Origin: an uncultured Spirochaetales bacterium
GTDB taxonomy: Bacteria; Spirochaetota; Spirochaetia; Treponematales; Treponemataceae
DNA: 16,081 nucleotides
NCBI GenBank assembly: GCA_946061495.1
Contig: CAMGSV010000035.1
Span: 1 to 16,081, forward strand
Reading direction: 5' to 3'
The translations under genes were made by a program, and so were the position numbers. Shown here piece after piece: positions 1 through 7,819 of the stretch. Below the pieces are notes generated by a model. The model worked only from the letters and a program-made list of their open reading frames with translations, ran no database searches and was not told where the DNA came from. Every line of letters starts with the position of its first letter. Within the stretch, counting starts at the first letter, position 1.

Positions 1-275
1 ATCTCACCTACACATCCCGCATGATGGAATGCCGCCGTGATGGTTATGAGGAAGGTTTGTTCACCGGTCGGGAGGAAGGCATATCCATCGGGTTGGAACG
101 AGGCTTGGAGCAAGGGCTGGAGCGGGGGCTTGCCACCGGCCGAGAGGAGGGAGCCTACCAGACAAAGCTGGAGACGGCAAGAAGTTTTCTTGCGTACGGC
201 GATGCGCCAGAAAAAGTTGCTCTGTGTACTGGGCTTCCGCTGGAAACGGTGCTGGAGCTGGTTCAGAAACAATAG
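1..275 (+). CDS. Rpn-family transposase/nuclease, C-terminal fragment
   Basis: The reading frame is open from the left edge and stops at 273-275, so only the last ~91 codons are present; the gene starts outside the window. The visible part begins LTYTSRMMECRRDGYEEG and continues through a run of charged Gly-Glu/Gly-Arg repeats (GLERGLEQGLERGLATGREEG-like, about 21-168). It ends in a short helical segment with the pattern ARSFL..G...EKVALCTGLPLETVLEL. This arrangement is characteristic of the C-terminal tail of Rpn (recombination-promoting PD-(D/E)XK) nucleases, formerly called PDDEXK transposases, which are numerous in treponemes and many Firmicutes. The catalytic domain lies upstream, so activity cannot be judged. 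The family call rests on tail style only. Confidence 0.72.
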   Translation, partial: LTYTSRMMECRRDGYEEGLFTGREEGISIGLERGLEQGLERGLATGREEGAYQTKLETARSFLAYGDAPEKVALCTGLPLETVLELVQKQ

Positions 276-366
276 ATATCCGTTGGTTTAATGTTCGGAA
301 AAATCCAGGCTCATTGTCTCCACGATCACAACCTCTCCATGCAAGTTCAAAGTCACCTATGGTAAC

Positions 367-395
367 TAGAAAAAGATGAGGGTATCGCATATACT
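367..395 (+). promoter_or_regulatory. Possible promoter of the envelope operon
   Basis: A TATACT -10-like box at 390-395 follows a 4/6 -35-like box (TAGAAA, 367-372) with 17 bp spacing. It lies about 33 bp upstream of the next start codon, which has a good Shine-Dalgarno (AAAGGAG, 414-420, 8 nt from ATG). I see nothing else in 276-428. Confidence 0.4.
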
Positions 396-428
396 GGAGA
401 GGATTGTCAATTTAAAGGAGTACGTTCC

Positions 429-3194
429 ATGAGCAAAGAAGAGCCTGGCACTACCAAGCCTCCCGCTGAGAAGAAGCGAAGAAACCCCCTCCTCATTTTT
501 TTGAAAGTCCTGGGCATCATCCTGCTGTTGCTGGTGTTGGCATTGGCCGCCTGGATTGTCTTTTCTGGCCTGAACAGGAAGTCCCCCCTCTCCCTGATTC
601 CCAGCCAATACGGAGTGTACCTTCACACCGACTCAGTGTGGGAAGCCGTGACACCCCTGTTGGATCTCCAGGCGGCGGAAATTCTGCTGGCTACCAAGGA
701 GTTCTCCTCCCTGCGGCCAGCCTTTATGGCTCTGCGACAGTCCCAGCTACGGAACAACAAGCTGCTGGAGCTAGTTGCCAGCCGCCCCGTGGATGTCGGA
801 CTCTATCTGGCAGCACAGGTAGCGTCCAGCGGAACCACACAAGCCACCCCTGACAGTGAGAACGGCATTCTGGGAGACAACCATTTTGTGGCGGTGGTGG
901 ATATGGGATTCTTTTCCGCTGCCACCCGGCTGGCAAAGCTCTGGGTGCAGCTTTTGCCATTGGAGGGAATCACGCTGGTACAGGGAAGTGGCGGCCATCA
1001 CTTTGAGCTGACCACCGCCAATGGAACCATCTACTTCACCAGCCATTCCAACACCCTCATCGCCAGCTCCAGCAAGGACTTGTTCCAGCAGGCGCTGCTC
1101 GGCAACAACGACGCCCTCTACAGCCCGCAGGAGCTGCAGCTATTGGAACGGAAGACCGGCAATCCCATCCAGATTATAGCCGATGCCCGGGCCTTGGCCC
1201 AGTCCGCCACTGAGGGCACTCCATCCCTATCACAGTTCACCAGCCTCATCCACCAGCAGACAAAGGCCCTCGTTTCCTTCGGCATCACCGACCAAGAGGT
1301 GAAGCTGAAGCTGGACATTCCCCTGGAGCTGGAGGCAAGTCTTTCCACCCAGCCACAACTGACGGGACTCCACTCCATCCTGCAGCAGAACTCAAGCCTT
1401 CCCCTGCTGCTTTCCCAGCTGGGCAGCAACACCCAGTACTACACCATCATGAATTTGGGTTCCCTCGCCCAGCTGAAGGAGGCAGCCTTTCCCCTGCTGC
1501 CCCAAAAGCTCAATGCGGAGAGCCTGTGGAGTACGGCCAACTCCCTCAGCACCAGCTTTTTCGGTGTGGACCTGCAGGAGCTCTTGTTCTCCTGGGCTGG
1601 AGGAGAGTGCGGTCTGCTGGGAGTTGAGGGACTGAAGGATCCCGCCATCGCACTGGAAATAAAAGATGAGAACATGCGACAGTTCATCTTTAACCAGCTC
1701 CTTTCTTCCATTATATTGAAGGACGATACCAGCCTCATCCTCAACGGAATACGACTGCCTCGGCTCCAGTTCCCTGTCTTCATCCAGGGACTGATGAAAA
1801 TGCTGAACATTAACATGCCCAGCCCCTACTATATGGTGCACAAGGGTTTCATCTATTTCTCCCAGTCCCCGGAAACACTTTCTGCCATCTTCACCTCAAT
1901 GCAAAGTGGACAGCGACTGTCCAGCAACCAAGGCTGGAGCACCGTGGCGAAGGACCACCACAAGGAGACCTCCGTAGGAATCTTCTATGATCTGGAGCAG
2001 GGCACCCCCTTCTTCCTGAGAGGCGACAATGTGGTGGTGCAGATTCTGGAGCTCTACTCCACAGGCCTGCTGAATGTGCAGCTCCAGAACGGCTCGCTGG
2101 TGTGCCAGCTTTCTGCCGCGGCCCGCCCCTCCGGACAGCTGCGGGCAATCCCCGGCTTCCCCATGGCGCTGGAGGGAACGGCAGCTCAGTTCCACAAGAT
2201 TGGAGACAAGGATTCCCGCCATCTGTTTTGGGTGGAGAACAGCACGGTGCTGAAGGTGCTGGACCTTTCCAGCATGACCACCATAGAAAAGACCTTCCGC
2301 TCGCCAATACTGGTGGCTCCTGCCAAGTCAACCTCCAAGGATGATGCCATCTGGGCGGTCACCGCCGAAGGTGCCGTCTACCTGCTGACAGCCAGTCTTA
2401 CCGACCGGCCGAATTTTCCCCTGCTGACCAGCAGCAATCCTGGCACCCAGCCTGCCGCCACTGAACAGGGACTGGTTCAGCCCACGGATGACGACAGCAT
2501 CTGCTTTGTGGGCCACGACGGTACCTTCCAGAAGGTACCGCTGGAGCTGGCAGGCTCCATCATGGCTGCCCCCAGTCTCATGGGACAGGAGGTAGCCTTC
2601 TATGACAAGGGCTTCTCCGGCAGTCTGCTGGTGATGGACACCAAGAGCCATCAGATTGTGGCCCGTCAGCAGGTCTTTGGCATTGCCTATGGTTCTCCCT
2701 CCTTGATGGAAAGCCAGCGGGACACCTATCTGGGCTTCATCACCCAGGCGGGAAGGGTTTCCCTGTGGCGGTTCACCAATGAAACGGATGCCGCCGGAAT
2801 GAAAAAGCTGGAGCAGGTGGCGGACACCGCCCTGACAGGAGTGTTCTTCACCAATCTCACCAGCAACGGCAAGCACTTCTTCGCCCTCTCCGCCGAGGGT
2901 CAGCTGTTCAGAATCAGTCCCGACGGCAGCTGGATTTCTGTGCAGATTCCCAACTCCACCGCCAGAAACGGAGTCATCACAGTGATTCCCGATGCCAAGA
3001 CAGGAGCCATGAACATCTACGCAGGGGTGGACGGCAACGTGCTCTACGGCTTCAACGACAACCTTGAGCTGCTGCAGGGCTTTCCCCTGGCGGGAAGCGG
3101 CGTGCCAGTGCTGGTGGATGCCAATGGAGACGGCAGGGAGGACTGCATTGCCCTCACCATAGACAACAAGCTGAACGGCTGGAATTTGAGGTAG
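429..3194 (+). CDS. Large membrane-anchored envelope protein, DUF3352-like with propeller/FG-GAP-like C-terminus
   Basis: This 921-residue protein has a short basic cytoplasmic N-terminus (1-20), one hydrophobic segment at about 21-46 that acts as signal anchor, and a very long exported part. Residues ~50-560 resemble DUF3352-type proteins of unknown function: repeated statements such as FVAVVDMGFFSAATRLA, then YYMVHKGFIYFSQSPETL. Residues ~590-921 look like repeated beta-blades of a PQQ/NHL-type propeller (for example APSLMGQEVAFYDKG, IYAGVDGNVLYGF). They end with a calcium-loop-like FG-GAP motif, VDANGDGREDCIAL. No catalytic motif is visible. The start is supported by AAAGGAG 8 nt upstream. 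Only 3 nt separate it from the lipoprotein gene downstream, so the two are probably co-transcribed and may act together in the periplasm. Function is unknown; the domain names are my reading of fold-like patterns. Confidence 0.8.
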   Translation: MSKEEPGTTKPPAEKKRRNPLLIFLKVLGIILLLLVLALAAWIVFSGLNRKSPLSLIPSQYGVYLHTDSVWEAVTPLLDLQAAEILLATKEFSSLRPAFMALRQSQLRNNKLLELVASRPVDVGLYLAAQVASSGTTQATPDSENGILGDNHFVAVVDMGFFSAATRLAKLWVQLLPLEGITLVQGSGGHHFELTTANGTIYFTSHSNTLIASSSKDLFQQALLGNNDALYSPQELQLLERKTGNPIQIIADARALAQSATEGTPSLSQFTSLIHQQTKALVSFGITDQEVKLKLDIPLELEASLSTQPQLTGLHSILQQNSSLPLLLSQLGSNTQYYTIMNLGSLAQLKEAAFPLLPQKLNAESLWSTANSLSTSFFGVDLQELLFSWAGGECGLLGVEGLKDPAIALEIKDENMRQFIFNQLLSSIILKDDTSLILNGIRLPRLQFPVFIQGLMKMLNINMPSPYYMVHKGFIYFSQSPETLSAIFTSMQSGQRLSSNQGWSTVAKDHHKETSVGIFYDLEQGTPFFLRGDNVVVQILELYSTGLLNVQLQNGSLVCQLSAAARPSGQLRAIPGFPMALEGTAAQFHKIGDKDSRHLFWVENSTVLKVLDLSSMTTIEKTFRSPILVAPAKSTSKDDAIWAVTAEGAVYLLTASLTDRPNFPLLTSSNPGTQPAATEQGLVQPTDDDSICFVGHDGTFQKVPLELAGSIMAAPSLMGQEVAFYDKGFSGSLLVMDTKSHQIVARQQVFGIAYGSPSLMESQRDTYLGFITQAGRVSLWRFTNETDAAGMKKLEQVADTALTGVFFTNLTSNGKHFFALSAEGQLFRISPDGSWISVQIPNSTARNGVITVIPDAKTGAMNIYAGVDGNVLYGFNDNLELLQGFPLAGSGVPVLVDANGDGREDCIALTIDNKLNGWNLR

Positions 3195-3197
3195 ACT

Positions 3198-4301
3198 ATG
3201 AACACAAAGAAATTGCGAAAACGGACAGGCTGGAATTTGTTCATCCTAGGAGCATTTCTGGCAGCCCTCACCCTGGTCTCCTGTGCCAGCGTGCCGGAGG
3301 ACATGATGGTGTCAACGGTGGCGGCGGAGGAAAACAAGTTTGTTCAGGAGGCGGCCCAGCAGCTGGCGTATCTTGACGGAACCCACCTGTCAGGAAACAC
3401 CGACGTGGCCGCCGCCGCCCGATTGCTGAACAGCCTAGAGACCGCCCTGTCCGATGTGAACCTTCCTGCCGCCGCCAGAGCTCAATTGCTGGCCTTCCGT
3501 GGGCGTACCAACCTGATTCTGGGGGATCGCAAGGCCGCCAGGAACGACTACGACCAAGCCCAGGGCCACCACAAGGGCGATGTGCAGGCTCAGATTCTGG
3601 GGCTTCGTCTGGGGCTCATTCAGGAGGCTGGTAGCATCGTGGTGTCCAAGACCCAGCAGCCTCTGATAACACTGGAAAAAGCCTTGGAAAATTATCGGAT
3701 GGAAAACTACCGGGAAGCGGCGGCACAGTTTGACGAGGCATTCATCTCCCTGGACGACTCCTATCGCCAGGCCTACGGCCAGCTGCGGGAACATGCCTGG
3801 CGGCTACGGGACGTCAGTGCCTCCACGGACCAGGAGTACCGGGAGCTGTTGAAGCAGGACAGCATCACCCTCGCCCAAATGATTTCCTTGATTCAGGGCC
3901 AGGGCGACCTTTTGTACAAGTACACCGGCTCACGAAAGGTGGACGCAGGTCAAGCCCTCCGTCAGCTGAAAACACAAGGGCTGTTCTACTCCATCAACAG
4001 CTGGACCGACGTGAACCAACTGGCCAAGGACACGGTGCTCACCCGCGCCCTGGCAGCCCGATTCCTGTGGAACCTCTACAACGACCGCCGTGGCATCTTA
4101 TCGGATGCCCCCAAATACGCCCACCAATTTGTGGCCATGGGCAGCCCCATCCAGGATGTCCCCCTCAATTCCCCCGACTTCGACGCCATCCTCGGCTGCA
4201 TCGAGCGGGAATTCCTGGACCTGCCAGACGGCATGCACTTCTTCCCGGAAATGCCCATGTCCGGGGTGGAGTTCAACGAAAGCATCCAGAAGATAAAGTG
4301 A
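3198..4301 (+). CDS. Lipoprotein with TPR-like helices and SLH-like C-terminus
   Basis: This is a 367-residue protein with a type II signal peptide: basic N-terminus, hydrophobic core, and lipobox L26-V-S-C29. It is therefore predicted to be lipidated at C29 and membrane-tethered. Residues ~55-180 are helical and resemble TPR units (for example NLILGDRKAARNDYDQAQG, EALENYR..NYREAAAQFDEAF). The last ~95 residues contain LTRALAARFLWNL, then SPIQDVPLNSPDFDAILGCI and FFPEMPMSGVEF, which matches the F-D-v....p-aI...g-....F-P spacing of S-layer-homology modules, though weakly. A GAGGT Shine-Dalgarno lies inside the end of the upstream gene, 6 nt before the ATG. It is tightly coupled to the membrane-anchored protein upstream, suggesting a joint envelope role. 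The exact function is not recognisable. Confidence 0.78.
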   Translation: MNTKKLRKRTGWNLFILGAFLAALTLVSCASVPEDMMVSTVAAEENKFVQEAAQQLAYLDGTHLSGNTDVAAAARLLNSLETALSDVNLPAAARAQLLAFRGRTNLILGDRKAARNDYDQAQGHHKGDVQAQILGLRLGLIQEAGSIVVSKTQQPLITLEKALENYRMENYREAAAQFDEAFISLDDSYRQAYGQLREHAWRLRDVSASTDQEYRELLKQDSITLAQMISLIQGQGDLLYKYTGSRKVDAGQALRQLKTQGLFYSINSWTDVNQLAKDTVLTRALAARFLWNLYNDRRGILSDAPKYAHQFVAMGSPIQDVPLNSPDFDAILGCIEREFLDLPDGMHFFPEMPMSGVEFNESIQKIK

Positions 4302-4389
4302 ACCCGTTTAGGACAGAATTTGTCTTGGCTTTTTTGTCCCACGACAAGAATTGTCTCAGACCCATGACCACAAAACATTAAAATAAGCA

Positions 4390-4445
4390 AGGCTGTCAGA
4401 AGTGAACAATCCTCAAATCGAGGCACTTCACCGACAGCCTTTTTT
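4390..4445. terminator. Strong, probably bidirectional intrinsic terminator
   Basis: AGGCTGTC-A-GAAGTG at 4390-4404 pairs with CACTTC-ACC-GACAGCCT at 4424-4440, with a further CCTC/GAGG hairpin (4411-4414, 4420-4423) in the loop. Six T residues follow (4440-4445). On the minus strand the stem is followed by a weaker T-rich stretch. It sits between two convergent genes and can end both. Confidence 0.88.
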
Positions 4446-4457
4446 CATCAAATGCCA

Positions 4458-5810
4458 CTACAGGAACGCAACCGCCAGCTTGTCCACCAGCCGCTTGAAT
4501 CCGTTCCCCGCCGCCACCTCTTCCATAGCCACCAAGGGCACCTCTTCCAGCACCACCTCCCCCACGGAGTAGGTAATCTTTCCCACCACATCACCGGCAG
4601 CAATGGGGGCCGCCGTAAAGGAGGGAAGATGCATCTGGGCTGTCACTGCATCTGCGGCGGCAGCGGCAGGTCTATCCTTCAGGAGGGCGGGCACCGTCAG
4701 AGGTGTCGTGTGACTGGGAGCCAAGGCAACCGCATTCTTGCTGCCCCCTACCACAGGTATGGCCACAGGTGCCACCGCTCCCTTGTAATGGGTGGCAAAG
4801 CAGGAGAAGGCCCACTCCATCAAGGTGGTTGCATCCGCCACCCGGTAGCGGTTGCCCTCCACGGAACCAGAACCCGGACCCTTCATGGTGATGGACAGAA
4901 AGCGGGTATTCCCTCGCTTGGCAGTGAGGGAGAGATTGTAGCCCGACTCAAAGATGAAGCCCGTCTTCAGGCCGTCACACCCTGGCAACACCCCCAGCAA
5001 CTTGTTGGTACTCTGTTGGAAGATGGGCTGCTCACTTCCCTCCCCCTGGTGCCATTCCGCCAGATTATGCTCCTGGGGATAGGAGATGGAGGGCTGGGAA
5101 TGGAAGTCCGTCAGGGACTCGGGATAGCGGTTGATGTAGGTACGGGCAAAGGCGGCGAACTCCCGAGGTGTGGTGAGATTCAACTCACTGTAGCCCGACG
5201 GCTCCACAAAACGTGTCTTCTCCAATCCCAAAAGCTCCATCTCCCGATTCATTCGCTGGACAAAGGACTCCACGTCCCCGCTGACATAGGAGGCCACCGC
5301 CATAGCCGCATCGTTGCCGGAGGCCACCGCCAGTCCCAGCAGCAGCTCCCGCAGGGTGACAATCTGTCCCTGACCCAAAAACATCAGGGAAGACATGGGA
5401 GGAGCATTCACCGCCCAGGATTCAGGCGGCAGGGGGACCACATCATCCAGGGAAATGCGGCCGGTGGCAATCTCCTGGAACACCACGTACATCACCACCA
5501 GCTTTGTCATGGAGGCAGGTGGAATCACCTGGTCGGCGTTCTTCTCATACAGCACGTGACCGGTGGCAGTGTCAATGAGGATGGCGGCGCCACTATGCAC
5601 CGACAGGTTGGCGGGAGTCACCGGATAGGGCAAGGAACCAATCACGGGCACGGGATACCGCTGGTCCCGCACCTGCTGAAACGCTGCCAGCTCCTGGGCA
5701 GTGGGAGCGGGCTGGGATGGATTCCCCAGGGACTGTACATACAGGAAAAAGGAGCCGCAAGCAAGGGCTATACAAAGAAGTATGGTTATAATCGATATGC
5801 GTTTCTTCAT
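4458..5810 (-). CDS. D-alanyl-D-alanine carboxypeptidase (penicillin-binding protein, peptidase S11)
   Basis: This is a 450-residue serine-type D,D-carboxypeptidase that trims the terminal D-Ala from peptidoglycan stem peptides in the periplasm. All three active-site motifs are present and spaced as in PBP5-like enzymes: S100-M-T-K103, S164-G-N166 and K282-T-G284. Conserved flanks include AAILIDTATGHVLYEKNAD and VASGNDAAMAVASYV. A C-terminal region (~365-450) resembles the PBP5 beta-domain. The N-terminus (MKKR, then hydrophobic to about residue 26) is a signal peptide or anchor; A-L-A-C18 could even serve as a relaxed spirochaetal lipobox. I chose the ATG at 5810; an upstream in-frame TTG at 5834 would add LLCSIVA before the signal peptide and overlap the promoter. 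There is no Shine-Dalgarno before either start. The gene is monocistronic and converges on the lipoprotein gene. Confidence 0.93.
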   Translation of the reverse strand: MKKRISIITILLCIALACGSFFLYVQSLGNPSQPAPTAQELAAFQQVRDQRYPVPVIGSLPYPVTPANLSVHSGAAILIDTATGHVLYEKNADQVIPPASMTKLVVMYVVFQEIATGRISLDDVVPLPPESWAVNAPPMSSLMFLGQGQIVTLRELLLGLAVASGNDAAMAVASYVSGDVESFVQRMNREMELLGLEKTRFVEPSGYSELNLTTPREFAAFARTYINRYPESLTDFHSQPSISYPQEHNLAEWHQGEGSEQPIFQQSTNKLLGVLPGCDGLKTGFIFESGYNLSLTAKRGNTRFLSITMKGPGSGSVEGNRYRVADATTLMEWAFSCFATHYKGAVAPVAIPVVGGSKNAVALAPSHTTPLTVPALLKDRPAAAAADAVTAQMHLPSFTAAPIAAGDVVGKITYSVGEVVLEEVPLVAMEEVAAGNGFKRLVDKLAVAFL

Positions 5811-5817
5811 AGCCACT

Positions 5818-5846
5818 ATACTACACAAAAGCAAGCTTTAAGGCAA
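5818..5846 (-). promoter_or_regulatory. Promoter of the D,D-carboxypeptidase gene, very close to its ATG
   Basis: On the minus strand TTGCCT (5841-5846) and TAGTAT (5818-5823) are separated by exactly 17 bp. The -10 box ends 7 nt before the ATG at 5810, so the mRNA would start at or next to the start codon. This fits the missing Shine-Dalgarno and suggests a leaderless message. Confidence 0.6.
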
Positions 5847-5955
5847 AGAAAAAAACATGAAGACAAGGGGAGTTTTTCGGCCTGTCCGCAGAAAAACCTC
5901 CAGCTCCTTCTGTGCCGACAAAACGAGTCATCTAGTATAAATCCCTTCTTCTCAT

Positions 5956-5961
5956 TATAAT
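5956..5961 (+). promoter_or_regulatory. Consensus -10 element next to the antiporter start codon
   Basis: TATAAT lies 7 nt before the ATG at 5969, and there is no Shine-Dalgarno. The -35 position (TAGTAT, 5933-5938) is poor, 3/6. It may again be a leaderless start; AT-rich chance is the alternative. Confidence 0.4.
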
Positions 5962-5968
5962 CCTTCCC

Positions 5969-7696
5969 ATGAATATCCTTGCCCAATTTCTCCCTGATTT
6001 CATGCAGTTCTCCACCTTGGAGACAGCGAACCTGATTCTTCTCCTGGGACTCATCATGTTCCTGGGAGCCCTGGGAGGACGCCTCTTTCAGAAACTGAGG
6101 ATTCCCCAGGTGGTGGGGTACATTGTCATCGGCGTGTTCATCGGCCAGTCGGGGTTTCAGCTGCTGAGCACCTCCGTCATCACTGCTCTGGACCCCCTCA
6201 GCAATGTGGCCCTATCCCTCATCGGATTCCTGATTGGTGCCGAGCTAAAACTCAGTGTGATAAAAAAATATGGAAAGCAATTCATCGGCATACTTCTGTT
6301 CGAGGCCATCGTTCCCTTCTTTGTAGTGGCCCTCGTCGTCCTGGCCGTGGCATACGTCCTCACCAGAGACTTCACCACCTCCCTGGCCATGGCCTTGGTG
6401 CTGGGCTCCATTTCCTCCGCCACCGCCCCGGCTGCCACCACCGACGTGCTGAAGGAAAACAGAACCCGAGGCCCCCTCACCATGACCGTTCTGGGAATTG
6501 TCGCCATGGACGATGCCGTGGCCCTGATACTCTACGCCATCGCTTCCTCCGCCGCATCGATTCTCTTGGGAGGCGGGGCAGGCTTGAGTCTGGGAGACCA
6601 GCTCATCTCCTTGCTGTACGAGGTTGGCGGATCCATCGTGGTGGGCAGTCTCACTGGACTTGCCTTGGGACAAGTTATTCGCAATCTCATGAGCGACGAG
6701 GGACGCATCCTCTCCTTTTCCCTGGGCGCCCTCTTCCTCTGCACCGGCCTCTGCACCCTGCTGGCCTTTGACAACATTCTTGCCGCCATGAGCCTCGGCT
6801 TTGCCATGGTGAACTTTGCCCCGGCAAAAACACGAGAAACCTTTTCCCTGGTGGAAAAATTCACCCCGCCCATCTACGTCATGTTCTTTGTACTGGTGGG
6901 AGCAAAGCTCAATATCTGGAATGTCAACGCCTTTGTGGCAGTGCTGGCCATCCTCTACGTCATATGCCGCACCCTCGGAAAATCGGTGGGTGCCAGAATC
7001 GGTGCGAGGCTGACTGGGGCGCCTGAGACGGTGCGCAGATACCTCCCCTTCTGTCTCCTGAGCCAGGCAGGTGTGGCCATCGGCTTGTCCATTGCTGCAG
7101 GACACGACTTTGCCACCACCATCGGCCCCACCATCATGCTCATCATCACCGCCACCACCTTTGTGGTGCAGCTGCTGGGGCCCATCTGCGTCAAGCATGG
7201 GGTGACAAAGGCGGGAGAATGCGGACTTGACATTACCGAAGAGGACCTGATGAAAAACAGCACCGTCCAAGACATTACCTGGGGAACAGCCTCAATCTGC
7301 CGTCCCGACTCCCCTGCCATTGTCTCGGAGACCTCCACCCTGAAGGCCATCATCTCAGCCTTCAGCCACCACGAAAACCTCAGCTATGCAGTCTGCGACC
7401 CAGAGGGCAGGCTCTCCGGCATCATCACCCTGGAGCACCTGAAAGAAGCCCTGCTGGTGACAGAACTTTCCGAAAGCCTTATGGCCTGCGATGTCATGGA
7501 GACACCGCAGGTCACCTGCACCGCCACCACACCAGTGCCAGAGCTCTACAAGCTTTTCAGTGATTACGATGTGGAGACCATCCCCATTGTGGATCAACGT
7601 GGGTGCTGCCTCGGGGTGGCGGAAAAATATACCCTGGACCACTACCTCCACGCAAAGGTGGTGGAGCTCCACCAAAGGGTTGCCCAGCTGGGCTAA
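5969..7696 (+). CDS. CPA2-family cation/proton antiporter with C-terminal CBS pair
   Basis: This 575-residue inner-membrane antiporter probably exchanges Na+ or K+ for H+. Residues ~20-410 form a dozen hydrophobic segments with CPA hallmarks: RIPQVVGYIVIGVFIG near residues 44-59, SLIGFLIGAELKL (83-95), and SISSATAPAATTDVL (147-161). The ion-binding acidic pair D181-D182 sits in LGIVAMDDAVAL, and SQAGVAIGLSIAAG follows near the end. Residues ~445-560 look like two CBS modules (YAVCDPEGRLSGIITLEHL; FSDYDVETIPIVDQRGCCLG), which in other transporters sense adenine nucleotides or ionic strength. The first CBS half is the less typical. The TrkA-N/RCK domain common in KefB-type proteins is absent. 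There is no Shine-Dalgarno before ATG 5969; an alternative ATG at 6002 has none either. The gene stands alone between two terminators' regions, so it is likely monocistronic. Confidence 0.92.
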   Translation: MNILAQFLPDFMQFSTLETANLILLLGLIMFLGALGGRLFQKLRIPQVVGYIVIGVFIGQSGFQLLSTSVITALDPLSNVALSLIGFLIGAELKLSVIKKYGKQFIGILLFEAIVPFFVVALVVLAVAYVLTRDFTTSLAMALVLGSISSATAPAATTDVLKENRTRGPLTMTVLGIVAMDDAVALILYAIASSAASILLGGGAGLSLGDQLISLLYEVGGSIVVGSLTGLALGQVIRNLMSDEGRILSFSLGALFLCTGLCTLLAFDNILAAMSLGFAMVNFAPAKTRETFSLVEKFTPPIYVMFFVLVGAKLNIWNVNAFVAVLAILYVICRTLGKSVGARIGARLTGAPETVRRYLPFCLLSQAGVAIGLSIAAGHDFATTIGPTIMLIITATTFVVQLLGPICVKHGVTKAGECGLDITEEDLMKNSTVQDITWGTASICRPDSPAIVSETSTLKAIISAFSHHENLSYAVCDPEGRLSGIITLEHLKEALLVTELSESLMACDVMETPQVTCTATTPVPELYKLFSDYDVETIPIVDQRGCCLGVAEKYTLDHYLHAKVVELHQRVAQLG

Positions 7697-7721
7697 TCCT
7701 CCGGAACCCCTCAGAAAAGAC

Positions 7722-7771
7722 ACCACCTCCCGCTGCCAAGCTGCAGGAGGTGGTCGTCGTTGTTTCTTCTA
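7722..7771. terminator. Intrinsic terminator after the antiporter gene
   Basis: ACCACCTCC (7722-7730) pairs with GGAGGTGGT (7746-7754) around a 15-nt loop. A T-rich tail (TCGTCGTTGTTTCTTCT) follows on the plus strand, and TCTTTTCT on the minus strand. It lies between convergent genes and may serve both. A 14-bp palindrome AGAACCAAGGTTCT at 7784-7797 lies just beyond the porin stop. Confidence 0.75.
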
Positions 7772-7819
7772 TAATAATCTGACAGAACCAAGGTTCTCCC
7801 GCAAGTGGAAAGCCAGTGG

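Noticed and set aside
4452..5960. A 502-codon plus-strand open frame across the carboxypeptidase gene
   Set aside because: It is the antisense of a clear S11 peptidase with all three active-site motifs; the product is His/Gly/Gln-rich and family-less, as expected of an antisense shadow in GC-rich DNA.
6245..7270. A 341-codon minus-strand frame opposite the antiporter
   Set aside because: It is extremely His- and Gly-rich and mirrors the codons of a well-supported membrane protein.
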